From: Candidatus Roseilinea sp.
GTDB taxonomy: Bacteria > Chloroflexota > Anaerolineae > J036 > Brachytrichaceae
Direction of reading: 5' to 3'
Length of the DNA: 64,000 bases
Assembly (NCBI GenBank): GCA_025998955.1
Contig: AP024676.1
Coordinates: 4,154,001-4,218,000 of the forward strand
Of this stretch, positions 33,336 to 41,592 are shown one piece after another (the stretch's first letter is position 1; every line of letters begins with the position of its first letter). The notes below the pieces were generated by a model. It had not been told where the DNA came from, did no database searches, and saw nothing but the letters and a program-made list of their open reading frames with translations. The position numbers and the translations under genes are program-made.

Positions 33336-33938
33336 TTATTCCGCGACGAACTTGACCTCCGGCATGGGCAGATGTTCGGTGCCCAGCTTGCGGCGCAGCA
33401 TGGGGATCAGCCCGCCGGCCTCGATGATCGCCATGACCGACGCGCTCAAGGGGGGAAAGGAGAAGGTTCTGACGCTACCGGTATCGCTGGTGGCGATAGG
33501 GTCGGCAGTGCCGGACGATCCAACCCCACGGACACCATTGACACTACCGACCCGAATGACACTCCGCTCTAAATCAACTGTGATGACATCGTCCTTGCGA
33601 ATCGCGTCCACGGCTTCGGGGCAGACAATCGGCAGCACGCCGTTGTTGATGCAGTTGCGGAAGAAGATGCGGGCGAACGACTTGGCGACGATGACGCGCA
33701 CGCCACACATCTTGATGCACACCGCTGCCTGTTCGCGCGACGAACCGCAACCAAAGTTCTTGCCGCCGACGATGATGTCGCCCGGCTGCACCTGCTTGGC
33801 GAAGTCTGGGTCGAGATCTTCCAGCGCGTGCGCAGCGAATTGATTGATGTCGGTGAGGGTGTAGGTGTACTTCCCCGGAAAGATGACGTCGGTGTTCACA
33901 TCGTCGCCGTACACCCAGCAGCGGCCGGTGAAGTGCAT
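33336..33938 (-). CDS. leuD: 3-Isopropylmalate dehydratase small subunit
   Basis: The 200-residue protein contains the LeuD swivelling domain: [34 protein letters not shown] (substrate loop) and [21 protein letters not shown]. With the large subunit it isomerises isopropylmalate in leucine synthesis; leuC is not adjacent. About 20 extra residues ([18 protein letters not shown]...) interrupt the region after DLERSVIR. They are encoded by a period-9 repeat patch at about 33480-33560. On the minus strand TATAAT lies exactly 9 bases before the ATG at 33938, so translation is probably leaderless. Confidence 0.9.
   Translation of the reverse strand: MHFTGRCWVYGDDVNTDVIFPGKYTYTLTDINQFAAHALEDLDPDFAKQVQPGDIIVGGKNFGCGSSREQAAVCIKMCGVRVIVAKSFARIFFRNCINNGVLPIVCPEAVDAIRKDDVITVDLERSVIRVGSVNGVRGVGSSGTADPIATSDTGSVRTFSFPPLSASVMAIIEAGGLIPMLRRKLGTEHLPMPEVKFVAE
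33480..33560. repeat. Period-9 repeat patch inside leuD
   Basis: Plus-strand units include ACGGACACC, ATTGACACT, ACCGACCCG, AATGACACT in register. On the coding strand they translate as triads [12 protein letters not shown]. This stretch is absent from the normal LeuD core. Confidence 0.65.
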
Positions 33939-33947
33939 TGCGACGAG

Positions 33948-33953
33948 ATTATA
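33948..33953 (-). promoter_or_regulatory. -10 element of a predicted leaderless promoter (leuD)
   Basis: TATAAT on the minus strand ends 9 bases before the leuD ATG with no ribosome site between. Confidence 0.6.
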
Positions 33954-34026
33954 TGCGTTCACCGACCAGGCTGCTCGAGGAAACCAGTGGTTGCTCAGTG
34001 CCGAATTACTTGTAGATCGCGCTCGC

Positions 34027-34032
34027 TATAAT
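34027..34032 (+). promoter_or_regulatory. -10 element of a predicted leaderless promoter (yajC)
   Basis: TATAAT ends 7 bases before the ATG at 34040. There is no Shine-Dalgarno sequence. Confidence 0.6.
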
Positions 34033-34039
34033 CCCGACC

Positions 34040-34414
34040 ATGGACTTGACCCTGGCGGTTGTCATATTGGCGATTACGATTGCGTTCGTGTTCATCTTGG
34101 TGTGGGTGATTGTGGTCGTGCCACAAAACCGTGCCCGCAAGAACCAAGAGAAGGTCATCGAAGAGTTGAAAATCGGTGAGCAAATCGTCACGGTCGGCGG
34201 CGTAATCGGGAAACTCACCTATCTGAACCGCGAGGAGGATTTGGCGCGCATCGAGGTTGCGCCCGGCGTAGAGATCCGCATCATCCCGGCTGCAATCAGC
34301 CATCCGCTGGACTACATGCAGCGCCTAGCGCGCATGGAGCAGGAAGCCAGCCAGCCGAGGGCGCAGCAAGCGAAGCAGTCCAAGGGGAAGTCGAACGCAC
34401 CGGCGAAGAAGTGA
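34040..34414 (+). CDS. yajC: Preprotein translocase accessory subunit YajC
   Basis: The 124-residue protein has a single N-terminal membrane helix (LAVVILAITIAFVFILVWVIVVV), followed by PQNRARKNQEKVIEELKIGEQIVTVGGVIGKL. That is the YajC hallmark: Q-x-K-x6-hydrophobic, G-D/E-x-V-x-T-x-G-G-I-x-G. It associates with SecDF in the Sec translocon. The C-terminus is Gln/Lys-rich and disordered. It overlaps the next start by four bases (GTGA). Confidence 0.92.
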   Translation: MDLTLAVVILAITIAFVFILVWVIVVVPQNRARKNQEKVIEELKIGEQIVTVGGVIGKLTYLNREEDLARIEVAPGVEIRIIPAAISHPLDYMQRLARMEQEASQPRAQQAKQSKGKSNAPAKK

Positions 34415-35460
34415 ACGCGAAGCCGCAGTGGGCCGCCGCCGGCCGCCTGCCAGGGCTTCCGCGCTTCTGGCGGGTCGAGGCAGCGGCGCGCATTGTCCTC
34501 GCCGCGCTCTACAAAACGCGCTGGCCCCTGCTGATCCTGGCCACGGTGCTTGTCGGCGGCACACTGCTCTTTTGGCTCACCGGAACGCATGCGAACCCGC
34601 TGCGGGCGCTGCTGTATGTGCTCAATCTCATCACGCTGCAGGCCGGGCCGGATGACCTGCCGGAGTCGTTGCCGTTACAACTCGCATCCGGCGCGATCAT
34701 GCTCGGCGGCCTGATCGCCCTGGCCGGCGGCGCAGCGCGCGTCATCCAGCTCATCGGCGATCCAAAGGAGCGGCAAGTGGCGATTGCATCCACGTTTCAC
34801 GGACACATCATCGTCTGCGGCATTGGCCGCGTCGGCTACCGAGTGATCAACGAACTGCTCGAGTTTGGAGAAGCCGTCGTCGGCGTCAACCAGCGGGCAG
34901 ATGAGGAATGGCTCGATCATTTGCGCCGCGCCGGCGTCCCGATCATCCTCGGCGATGCGCGCCGCAAGCAGACGCTGATCGAGGCCGGCGTCGAGCGCGC
35001 CTCGGCCATCGTCGCGTGCACCAGCGACGAGTTGACCAACCTCGACATCGGCCTCGACGCGCGCGAGCTGAACCCCAACATCAAAGTCGTGCTGCGCATG
35101 TTCGACGCCAAGCTGGCGCAGAACGTGTCTAAGGGCTTCAACATCAAGACGGTGTTCAGCGTCTCGGCGCTGGCTGCACCGGCCTTTGCTGCAGCCGCCA
35201 CGCGCACGCGCGTAGATTATTCGTTCAAGCTGGAAGGGCAGTTGCTCAACGTCAGCACGGTCACCTTCGAATCCACCTCGCCCTTCATCGGTAAGACGTT
35301 GGAACAAATCGAAAACGAGTTGCAATGTGCCATCATCGGCGCATGGTCAGGCAATGGCATCCAGATGCGACCTGCGCGCGACCACGTTGTGCAGCCCGGC
35401 GAGCGCTACTACGTCGTGGGCGACCTGAAGGCGGTGCGGGCGTTGAACGAGGGACGGTGA
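34411..35460 (+). CDS. TrkA-N/TrkA-C (RCK) protein with two membrane helices, channel-like but without a canonical pore
   Basis: The 349-residue protein has two helices (WPLLILATVLVGGTLLFWL and LASGAIMLGGLIALAGGAARVI), a NAD-binding TrkA-N domain (HIIVCGIGRVGYRVINELL near residue 130) and a C-terminal TrkA-C domain (FIGKTLEQIENELQCAIIGAW ... GERYYVVGDL). Between the helices the potassium filter T-V-G-Y-G-D is absent; the loop reads LNLITLQAGPDDLPES. It is therefore probably not an ordinary K+ channel, although it is built like one and binds a nucleotide. Start GTG overlaps the yajC stop. Confidence 0.82.
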   Translation: MNAKPQWAAAGRLPGLPRFWRVEAAARIVLAALYKTRWPLLILATVLVGGTLLFWLTGTHANPLRALLYVLNLITLQAGPDDLPESLPLQLASGAIMLGGLIALAGGAARVIQLIGDPKERQVAIASTFHGHIIVCGIGRVGYRVINELLEFGEAVVGVNQRADEEWLDHLRRAGVPIILGDARRKQTLIEAGVERASAIVACTSDELTNLDIGLDARELNPNIKVVLRMFDAKLAQNVSKGFNIKTVFSVSALAAPAFAAAATRTRVDYSFKLEGQLLNVSTVTFESTSPFIGKTLEQIENELQCAIIGAWSGNGIQMRPARDHVVQPGERYYVVGDLKAVRALNEGR

Positions 35461-35479
35461 GAGGACATGAACTGTAGAC

Positions 35480-35528
35480 GTGGATTGTGGAACGTGTATC
35501 GTCAATCGCAAATTGCAAATCGTAATTG
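35480..35528. repeat. Period-7 repeat patch upstream of trmD
   Basis: Seven heptamers in phase: GTGGATT, GTGGAAC, GTGTATC, GTCAATC, GCAAATT, GCAAATC, GTAATTG. Confidence 0.85.
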
Positions 35529-35553
35529 TGAGCGGTGATTCGAGAGTCGGAAG

Positions 35554-36258
35554 ATGCGCTTCGATGTGTTTACCCTCTTCCCCGGCATGTTCGCCGGTCC
35601 GTTCGGCGAAAGCATCATCAAGCGCGCGATAGACGCCGGCTTGATCGAGATTCACATCCACAATATCCGCGATTACGGCGTCGGCAAACACAAGATCACC
35701 GACGACATGGCCTACGGCGGAGGGGGCGGTATGGTGATGAAACCCGAGCCGATCTTCGCCGCCGTCGAGAGCGTCCTGGCAGACGAACGCGATCCGCGAT
35801 CCACGATCCACGCTCCGCGCCCCAAAACCCCCATCATTTTGATGAGCGCCAGCGGGCGCACGTTTACCCAGGCGATCGCGAAGGAACTCGTGCAACATCC
35901 GCGCCTGGCGTTGATCTGCGGCCACTACGAGGGCGTGGACGAGCGCGTGCGCGAGCACTTGTGCACCGACGAGATCAGCATCGGCGACTACATATTGACC
36001 GGCGGCGAGCTGCCGGCCATGGTGGTGATTGACGCCGTGGCGCGGCTGGTGCCCGGCGTGTTGCCGCCCGGCGTGCCGGACGAGGAATCGCACGCAGCGG
36101 GCCTGCTGGAATATCCGCACTATACCCGCCCGGCGGAGTTTCGCGGCTGGCGCGTGCCGGATGTGTTGCTGAGCGGCAATCATGCCGAGATCGCCAAATG
36201 GCGGCGCGAACAAGCCGAACGCCGCACACGCGAACGCGCCAAGAAGTCGTCCGAATGA
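35554..36258 (+). CDS. trmD: tRNA (guanine37-N1)-methyltransferase
   Basis: The 234-residue protein is a SPOUT-class Trm[21 protein letters not shown] opens it, [17 protein letters not shown] is the SAM-adjacent loop, and [15 protein letters not shown] plus [20 protein letters not shown] form the trefoil-knot cofactor site. It methylates G37 of tRNAs to prevent frameshifting and is normally essential. About 11 extra residues ([11 protein letters not shown]) between VLADER and [11 protein letters not shown] come from a heptamer patch at 35791-35818, in a surface loop before the knot. Confidence 0.95.
   Translation: MRFDVFTLFPGMFAGPFGESIIKRAIDAGLIEIHIHNIRDYGVGKHKITDDMAYGGGGGMVMKPEPIFAAVESVLADERDPRSTIHAPRPKTPIILMSASGRTFTQAIAKELVQHPRLALICGHYEGVDERVREHLCTDEISIGDYILTGGELPAMVVIDAVARLVPGVLPPGVPDEESHAAGLLEYPHYTRPAEFRGWRVPDVLLSGNHAEIAKWRREQAERRTRERAKKSSE
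35791..35818. repeat. Period-7 repeat patch inside trmD
   Basis: Four heptamers in exact phase: GATCCGC, GATCCAC, GATCCAC, GCTCCGC. They are in frame and match the plus-strand heptamers near 6204 and 6239. Confidence 0.85.
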
Positions 36259-36287
36259 GATCGCGCGCGTCGTCAGGCCACGGATTC

Positions 36288-36535
36288 GGGTGCATTCGTG
36301 CATAGAGGCAAAATTCGCGGGTAGGGCGCAGACTCCGTTCCGCGCCTAGATATGTCGCGAATGGGCGGAGCGCGCCCTGGCGAATACGTCTGCCCCAGCG
36401 TAAACGCCTGGGCTGAAAGGGGGCGGGATGCGCGCGGCTGGCCCGTATGCTCAGCGTCGGGATTTATCCCAGCGCGACTGAGGCGAACACCGCTGCTAGC
36501 CAGTCCGCGCGTTCTCCCATTGTGAAATGCACCCC
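36288..36535. mobile_element. MITE-like element with GGGTGCATT ends (long copy)
   Basis: The 248-base copy starts GGGTGCATTCG and ends GAAATGCACCCC, an inverted pair. Inside are modules shared with other copies. One is a GGCGCAGACTCCGTTCCGCGCC stem-like segment. Others are GAATGGG...GCGCCCTGGCGAATACG, GCGTAAACGCCTGGGCTGAAAGG and GGGATTTATCCCAGCGCG. No coding capacity. It fills the 370 bases between trmD and the small membrane protein gene. Confidence 0.75.
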
Positions 36536-36561
36536 ATGCACCCAATTCACCTAAGCGATAG

Positions 36562-36567
36562 TACAAT
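36562..36567 (+). promoter_or_regulatory. -10 element (TACAAT) for the small membrane protein gene
   Basis: TACAAT lies 62 bases before the ATG at 36630, giving a leader of about 55 bases that ends in the strong ribosome site TAGGAGGTCGTTC. Confidence 0.45.
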
Positions 36568-36629
36568 ATGTCATGCGCAGTCGCGCAACAGGATTTATCG
36601 CTCTCATTCATCTTTTTAGGAGGTCGTTC

Positions 36630-36893
36630 ATGAGCACTTTCCAGATTTGGAGCCCGTTCATCGGACTCGCCGTCGCCGGCCTGCTCTTCGTGTGCGGCTT
36701 CGCCACCTTGCTGCTGCCGCGGGAGAAGGCGATCAGCATGCCGCTCGCCGGCCGCATCAATGAAGCCTTCGGGCCGGATGACACGTGGCGCTTCGTGCGC
36801 TTCATCGGCGGGTTCCTCATGGTCGTCGGCGTGATGTTCGTCATCGCTTCCCTCGCCGCGCTCCTGAACAACGTCACGCTGTTCGTGCCCTGA
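36630..36893 (+). CDS. Small two-helix membrane protein of unknown function
   Basis: The 87-residue protein has two hydrophobic helices (IGLAVAGLLFVCGFATLLL near the N-terminus and FIGGFLMVVGVMFVIASLAALL near the C-terminus). A short polar loop lies between them (REKAISMPLAGRINEAFGPDDTWR). I do not recognise a family. The start at 36630 is fixed by AGGAGG seven bases upstream; a longer frame from 36573 lacks one. A very strong terminator follows. Confidence 0.75.
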   Translation: MSTFQIWSPFIGLAVAGLLFVCGFATLLLPREKAISMPLAGRINEAFGPDDTWRFVRFIGGFLMVVGVMFVIASLAALLNNVTLFVP

Positions 36894-36916
36894 AGCGCAT
36901 CGCAACCCCGTGCGCC

Positions 36917-36958
36917 AAGAAGCCAGGCTTCATCGAGAAGCCTGGCTTCTTTTTTTTG
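36917..36958 (+). terminator. Strong rho-independent terminator
   Basis: A 14-bp stem AAGAAGCCAGGCTT / AAGCCTGGCTTCTT with a 7-base loop is followed by seven T residues. Confidence 0.95.
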
Positions 36959-36976
36959 TTACACTTTCGCGCTGTC

Positions 36977-38134
36977 ATGAACGTTACAGAACTCGTCGCA
37001 CACTTCGAGCAGAACTTCGGACGGCAGCCGGCTTTCGCCGCGCGTGCGCCTGGGCGCGTGAACCTGATCGGTGAGCACACCGACTACAACGACGGCTTCG
37101 TGCTGCCGATGGCGATTGATCGCGATGTGACCATCGTCGGCGCGCCGCGGGACGACCGCGTCGTGCGGCTGCGCTCCGTCAACTTCGGCGACGAAGCCGA
37201 CTTCGCACTCGAGCGCATCGCGAAGGCGCACGACGGCGCTTGGAGCAACTATGCGCGCGGCGTGGCCGACGTATTACAGCAGGCCGGCTTTACCCTCCGC
37301 GGCTTCGATGGCGTGATCTACGGCGAGGTGCCCATCGGCAGCGGGCTGTCGTCGTCGGCAGCCATCGAGATGGCGACCCTGATGGCGTTCACCGCCGCAG
37401 GGGCGAATGGGCCGGCACCGCTGGCCTTGGATGGCGCACAGGCCGCCCGGCTGGCTCAACGCGCCGAAAACGAGTTCGTCGGCGTGAACTGCGGCATCAT
37501 GGATCAGTTCATCTCGTCGCTGGGCAAAGCCGGCCATGCGCTGTTCATTGATTGCCGCTCGCTGGCCTACGCACTGACGCCGATGCCCAAGGGCGTGACC
37601 GTGCTGGTCGTAGATACGTCTGCGCCGCGCAGCCTGGCCGCCAGTGCCTACAACGAGCGCCGCGCCCAGTGTGAACAGGCAGCCCATGCGCTCGGCGTGT
37701 CGGCGCTGCGCGATGTGTCGGTCGAAACCTTCGAGCGGCGGCGCGGCGAGTTGCCCGACCTGATTGCGCGCCGCGCCGCGCACGTGGTCTACGAGAACCA
37801 GCGCGTGCTCGATGCCGTCGCTGCGCTGCGCGCGAACGACGTAGCGACGTTCGGCCGGCTGATGAACCAATCGCACGACAGCCTGCGCGACTGGTATGCG
37901 GTGAGCAGCACGGAGCTGGACACGGTCGTGGACATCGCCCGGCGCGTCCCCGGCGTATATGGCGCGCGCATGACCGGCGCAGGCTTCGGCGGTTGTGCCA
38001 TCGCCTTGGTGAGCGACGCCCAGGCCGGCGCGCTGGCACAGGCCATCGCGCGCGAGTATCCGCAGCGCACCGGCCGCGAGCCGAAGGTCTATGCGTGTGT
38101 GGCGAGCGACGGCGCAAGCTGGAGGGCGCTATGA
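36977..38134 (+). CDS. galK: Galactokinase
   Basis: The 385-residue protein has all GHMP-kinase motifs of galactokinase. The substrate motif is GRVNLIGEHTDYNDGFVLPM (residues about 27-46). The phosphate-binding GEVPIGSGLSSSAAIE (about 117-132) follows, and near the C-terminus is GARMTGAGFGGCAIALV. It phosphorylates galactose in the Leloir pathway. The epimerase-like gene that follows overlaps by four bases (ATGA). Because the ATG lies 11 bases after TACACT with no ribosome site, a leaderless start is likely. A longer upstream frame would include the terminator and is rejected. Confidence 0.95.
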   Translation: MNVTELVAHFEQNFGRQPAFAARAPGRVNLIGEHTDYNDGFVLPMAIDRDVTIVGAPRDDRVVRLRSVNFGDEADFALERIAKAHDGAWSNYARGVADVLQQAGFTLRGFDGVIYGEVPIGSGLSSSAAIEMATLMAFTAAGANGPAPLALDGAQAARLAQRAENEFVGVNCGIMDQFISSLGKAGHALFIDCRSLAYALTPMPKGVTVLVVDTSAPRSLAASAYNERRAQCEQAAHALGVSALRDVSVETFERRRGELPDLIARRAAHVVYENQRVLDAVAALRANDVATFGRLMNQSHDSLRDWYAVSSTELDTVVDIARRVPGVYGARMTGAGFGGCAIALVSDAQAGALAQAIAREYPQRTGREPKVYACVASDGASWRAL

Positions 38135-39165
38135 GATTCCTGATCACCGGTGGATCGGGCTTCTTGGGCATCAACCTGACGCGCTATCTACTGAACAAGG
38201 CGCACGAGGTGATCTGCTACGACATCGCGGACTTCGACTATCCGGAGCGCGACCGCATCACCTTCATCCAGGCGGACATTCGCGACCGCGCTGCGCTGGA
38301 CCGCGCCATGTCCGGCGTGAACATCGTCGTGCATACCGCTGCGGCGCTGCCCCTCTATTCCAAAGAGGACATCTACACTACCGACATCGTCGGCACGCGC
38401 AACGTGGTGGATGCGGCCTATCAGGCCAGCGTGGAGCGGCTCATTCACATCTCCTCGACTGCGGTCTACGGCATTCCGGATCATCACCCGCTCTGCGAGG
38501 ATGACAAGCTGCAAGGCGTCGGCCCATACGGCGAAGCCAAGATCGAGGCCGAGCGCATCTGTCTGGAGTATCGCGAGAAGGGTATGTGCATCCCGATTAT
38601 CCGCCCCAAGTCGTTCATCGGTCCGGAGCGCTTGGGCGTGTTTGCCTTGCTCTACGACTGGGCACGCGATGGGCGCAGCTTCCCCGTGCTCGGCAACGGC
38701 AAGAATCGCTACCAATACCTCGACGTGGAGGATCTGTGCGACGCGATCTACCTGTGCTGCACCCTGCCCTGTGAGAAGACCAACGACACGTTCAACATCG
38801 GCGCTAAGGAGTTCGGCACGGTGGCCGAGGACTTTCAAGCCGTGCTCGACTACGCCGGCCACGGCAAGAAAGTCAAGCCCTTTCCGGCCGAGCCGATGAT
38901 CTGGGGTCTGCGCGTGCTGGAGGCGTTCAAGCTCTCGCCGTTGTATAAGTGGGTGTACGAGACGATCGCCAAAGACTCGTTCGTGTCCATTGAGAAAGCG
39001 GAGCGCGTGCTCGGCTTCAAGCCGAAGTACTCCAACAAGGATGCGCTGCTCAGGAACTACCGATGGTATCTGGATAACTACGAGAAGTTCGCTAACAAAT
39101 CGGGGGTCTCGCACCGCGTGCCGTGGAAGCAAGGGGCGCTGGGAATCATCAAACGGTTCTTCTGA
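38131..39165 (+). CDS. NAD-dependent epimerase/dehydratase (extended SDR)
   Basis: The 344-residue protein is an extended SDR. The Rossmann loop is ITGGSGFLGINLTRYL at the N-terminus, VVHTAAALPLYSKED follows, and the catalytic site is SSTAVYG with YGEAKIEAE (Tyr-x3-Lys). VLGNGKNRYQYLDVEDLCDA is the substrate-domain motif of sugar-nucleotide epimerases. It probably acts on a nucleotide sugar. Coupling to galK suggests UDP-glucose/galactose or a related sugar, but it is not close enough to GalE to name it so. Confidence 0.9.
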   Translation: MRFLITGGSGFLGINLTRYLLNKAHEVICYDIADFDYPERDRITFIQADIRDRAALDRAMSGVNIVVHTAAALPLYSKEDIYTTDIVGTRNVVDAAYQASVERLIHISSTAVYGIPDHHPLCEDDKLQGVGPYGEAKIEAERICLEYREKGMCIPIIRPKSFIGPERLGVFALLYDWARDGRSFPVLGNGKNRYQYLDVEDLCDAIYLCCTLPCEKTNDTFNIGAKEFGTVAEDFQAVLDYAGHGKKVKPFPAEPMIWGLRVLEAFKLSPLYKWVYETIAKDSFVSIEKAERVLGFKPKYSNKDALLRNYRWYLDNYEKFANKSGVSHRVPWKQGALGIIKRFF

Positions 39166-39279
39166 TGGCTCGGACTCCGGCAGCGGCTACGCTTCGACCA
39201 TGGGGTAACGCGCAGTTCGCCGTTCGTCCCGATCGCCCTTGCGGTCGCTGCCGGCATCTGGCTGGCGTCGCAGTTTCCG

Positions 39280-41511
39280 ATGCCGGCCTGGTTGCCGGCG
39301 TTGGCGCTCGGCGTCGGCCTGTTGGCGGCGTTCGGTGCCTGGCAGCTGCGAAGCGCTCCTGAGGTCATCGGGGTGGCAGCATTTTGCGCGTTGGTCGCGT
39401 TCGGCGCGCTGCGATACACCCTGAGCGCGCCGCTACCTGCTCCGAATTCGATTGCGCGCTATAACGGTCAGCGCGTGACGCTGGAAGGCGTCATCGTCGC
39501 CGAGCCGGACGTGCGGCCGACACACACGAATTTGCGCGTGCAGCCGAAGCACGTGGTCGGCGCAACCGGCCGCGACGATTCGCTCGGCGACTTGGTGCTC
39601 ATCCGCATGCCTGCCGCACCCGGCGCGATGCGCTGGCGGTATGGCGAGGTCGTGCGCGCCGATGGCCTGCTCGACGCGCCGCCGCGCATGAGCACATTCG
39701 ATTATCGCGAGTATCTCGCCCGGCAGGGCGTGTTCTCGTTGATGTCGCGGCCACGCAGCCTGGCGCGCATCGGTGAAGGCTATGGCAACCCGGTCTTCGC
39801 CCGTTTGCTCGACGTAAAGGATGCGGTGCGCCAAACCGTCCGGCGGATGCTGCCCAAGCCGGAATCGGCGCTGCTAAACGGCATCTTGATCGGCGATGAC
39901 AAAGATATTCCCGAAGACATACACGAGGCATTCCGGCGCACCGGTACGTCGCACATCGTCGCCATCTCCGGCTTCAACGTCAGCGTCGTCATTGCGCTGG
40001 TGATCCCGCTGCTCGGCCGGCTACTCAACCCGCGTCGGGCGGCGCTGTTTGCCATTCCCGCGATCGCGTTGTATGCGGTCTTCGTCGGCGCGTCGGCCTC
40101 GGTGGTGCGCGCCGCCGTCATGGCCGGTATCGGGTTGTTCGGCGCGTTGTTCTGGCGCAAAGGGTTCACGTTGAACACGCTGTGCACAGCAGCGTGCCTG
40201 ATGCTCGTCGCCAACCCGCATACGCTGTTCGACCTCGGCTTTCAACTCAGCTTCATGGCGACGCTGGGGCTGGTGCTCTATGCCGATCGTCTGTCTAGGC
40301 CGGTGCGGGCGTGGGTGCAATCGCGCCTGCGCAACGATCATGCGCAGAAAGCGACGATGCTCATCCTGGATGGCGCGCTGGTGACGCTGGCGGCGCAACT
40401 GACAACGTTGCCGCTCATCCTCGTGACCTACAGCCAGTTCTCGAACATCGCCTTGCTGGCCAACGTGCTTATCCTGCCCTTGCAACCGCCGATCATGATC
40501 CTCGGCGGGCTCGCCGCGTTCGTCGCGCTCTTCACCCCGCACGCAATCGGCGCGCTCGTGGCGCTGCCGGCCTATGCTTTCCTTACCGCCACCATTCGCA
40601 TCATTCAATGGCTGAGCGGGTTCACGGCGGCAGTAGTTCCGGTATATGGCTTCGGCCCGCCGGCGGTGCTGGCATATTATCTCGTCTTGCTGGCGCTCAC
40701 CACCCTTGCGCTGCAGCCGGCTTCCGAACGGCGCGCCATCGCCGGCCTGATCCGTTCGAACATCAAGACGACGGCAATCTTGGGCATCGCGTTCGTCGCC
40801 ATCGTGCTGGGTAGCGTGTATTGGTTCCAACGCCCGGACGGCAAACTGCATGTGATCTTCATAGGCAGCAGCGCCGTCATCCAGTCGCCATCGGGCAAAC
40901 AGGTCGTGTTCGCTGGCGGCGGCGATGTGGCTGCGCTCCTCGATCGCGTTGCGCCGGTCTGGGATCGCGAGGTCGAGCTGTTGATTGTGCCGCAGCGCAG
41001 CGAGCGCAGTCGCAGCGATGCGCTTCCGTTGCTTCATCGCTATCGTATCGGGACGCTCCTCATGCCCGGCGGCGACGAAGCGGAGGGTGAATCGTTGGCC
41101 GAATGGCAGCGTGCCCTTGCGTCGAACGTCGCACGCGTGATGACGGCTTCACCGGGCATGTCGCTCACGCTGGATGCGAACGTGTCCGTCGTGATCGAAA
41201 CGCGCGTGCCAGGGCGCGATGGCCTGCAAGTCATTGGCGCGCGCCTGATCCACGGCGCAGTGACCATGGATCTGGTCGGCAATCACCGGGCAATCAGCCA
41301 TCCTACGAGACAAGACGTGATCTTCCTCGGCCCGGCCAAAGCCGATGCGGCGAAGCTGAACAATGCGCGACCTCGTTGGATTGTCTGGGCAGATGCGCCA
41401 GGCGCACCGCCGGCAGGGCTCGATCCGCGCATTCGCGTGGTCAACCTCAAGGACATGCGGCAAATTGCGTACACGAGCGATGGCACACGGCTGATCGCGC
41501 GAGGGAGTTAA
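39280..41511 (+). CDS. comEC: ComEC/Rec2-family DNA-uptake channel protein with a degenerate metallo-beta-lactamase domain
   Basis: The 743 residues from ATG 39280 include an N-terminal helix pair, the DUF4131 OB-like domain (about 55-150) and the ComEC core with ILIGDDKDIPEDIHEAFRRTG and SHIVAISGFNVSVV. About ten helices follow, then a C-terminal domain. In competent bacteria ComEC carries single-stranded DNA across the membrane. The C-terminal domain should be a metallo-beta-lactamase with H-x-D-x-D-H, but here the region reads LLIVPQRSERSRSDALP, so the metal ligands are missing. Conserved-looking residues lie upstream of ATG 39280 in the same frame (PFVPIALAVAAGIWL) with no canonical start, so the true N-terminus is unclear. 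Confidence 0.85.
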   Translation: MPAWLPALALGVGLLAAFGAWQLRSAPEVIGVAAFCALVAFGALRYTLSAPLPAPNSIARYNGQRVTLEGVIVAEPDVRPTHTNLRVQPKHVVGATGRDDSLGDLVLIRMPAAPGAMRWRYGEVVRADGLLDAPPRMSTFDYREYLARQGVFSLMSRPRSLARIGEGYGNPVFARLLDVKDAVRQTVRRMLPKPESALLNGILIGDDKDIPEDIHEAFRRTGTSHIVAISGFNVSVVIALVIPLLGRLLNPRRAALFAIPAIALYAVFVGASASVVRAAVMAGIGLFGALFWRKGFTLNTLCTAACLMLVANPHTLFDLGFQLSFMATLGLVLYADRLSRPVRAWVQSRLRNDHAQKATMLILDGALVTLAAQLTTLPLILVTYSQFSNIALLANVLILPLQPPIMILGGLAAFVALFTPHAIGALVALPAYAFLTATIRIIQWLSGFTAAVVPVYGFGPPAVLAYYLVLLALTTLALQPASERRAIAGLIRSNIKTTAILGIAFVAIVLGSVYWFQRPDGKLHVIFIGSSAVIQSPSGKQVVFAGGGDVAALLDRVAPVWDREVELLIVPQRSERSRSDALPLLHRYRIGTLLMPGGDEAEGESLAEWQRALASNVARVMTASPGMSLTLDANVSVVIETRVPGRDGLQVIGARLIHGAVTMDLVGNHRAISHPTRQDVIFLGPAKADAAKLNNARPRWIVWADAPGAPPAGLDPRIRVVNLKDMRQIAYTSDGTRLIARGS

Positions 41512-41513
41512 GC

Positions 41514-41540
41514 GCTCAACGCGCTCCGAGCGCGTGAGCT
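41514..41540 (+). terminator. Possible terminator hairpin after comEC
   Basis: Imperfect stem GCTCAACGCGCTC / GAGCGCGTGAGC without a strong U tract. Weak evidence. Confidence 0.4.
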
Positions 41541-41566
41541 TCAAATGCACCCGCATCAAGCGTCCT

Positions 41567-41572
41567 GTATAA
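41567..41572 (+). promoter_or_regulatory. -10 element (TATAAT) for the Xer recombinase gene
   Basis: TATAAT ends 20 bases before the ATG at 41593. The short leader still holds AAGGTG, a partial ribosome site. Confidence 0.5.
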
Positions 41573-41592
41573 TCTGCGCAAGGTGACCACTT

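Noticed and set aside
35500-35530. AT-rich replication or protein-binding site upstream of trmD
   Set aside because: The AT-rich stretch is explained by the heptamer patch and has no DnaA-box-like TTATCCACA sequence.
40021-41037. 338-codon minus-strand frame inside comEC
   Set aside because: Low-complexity Arg/Gln/His composition typical of shadow frames.
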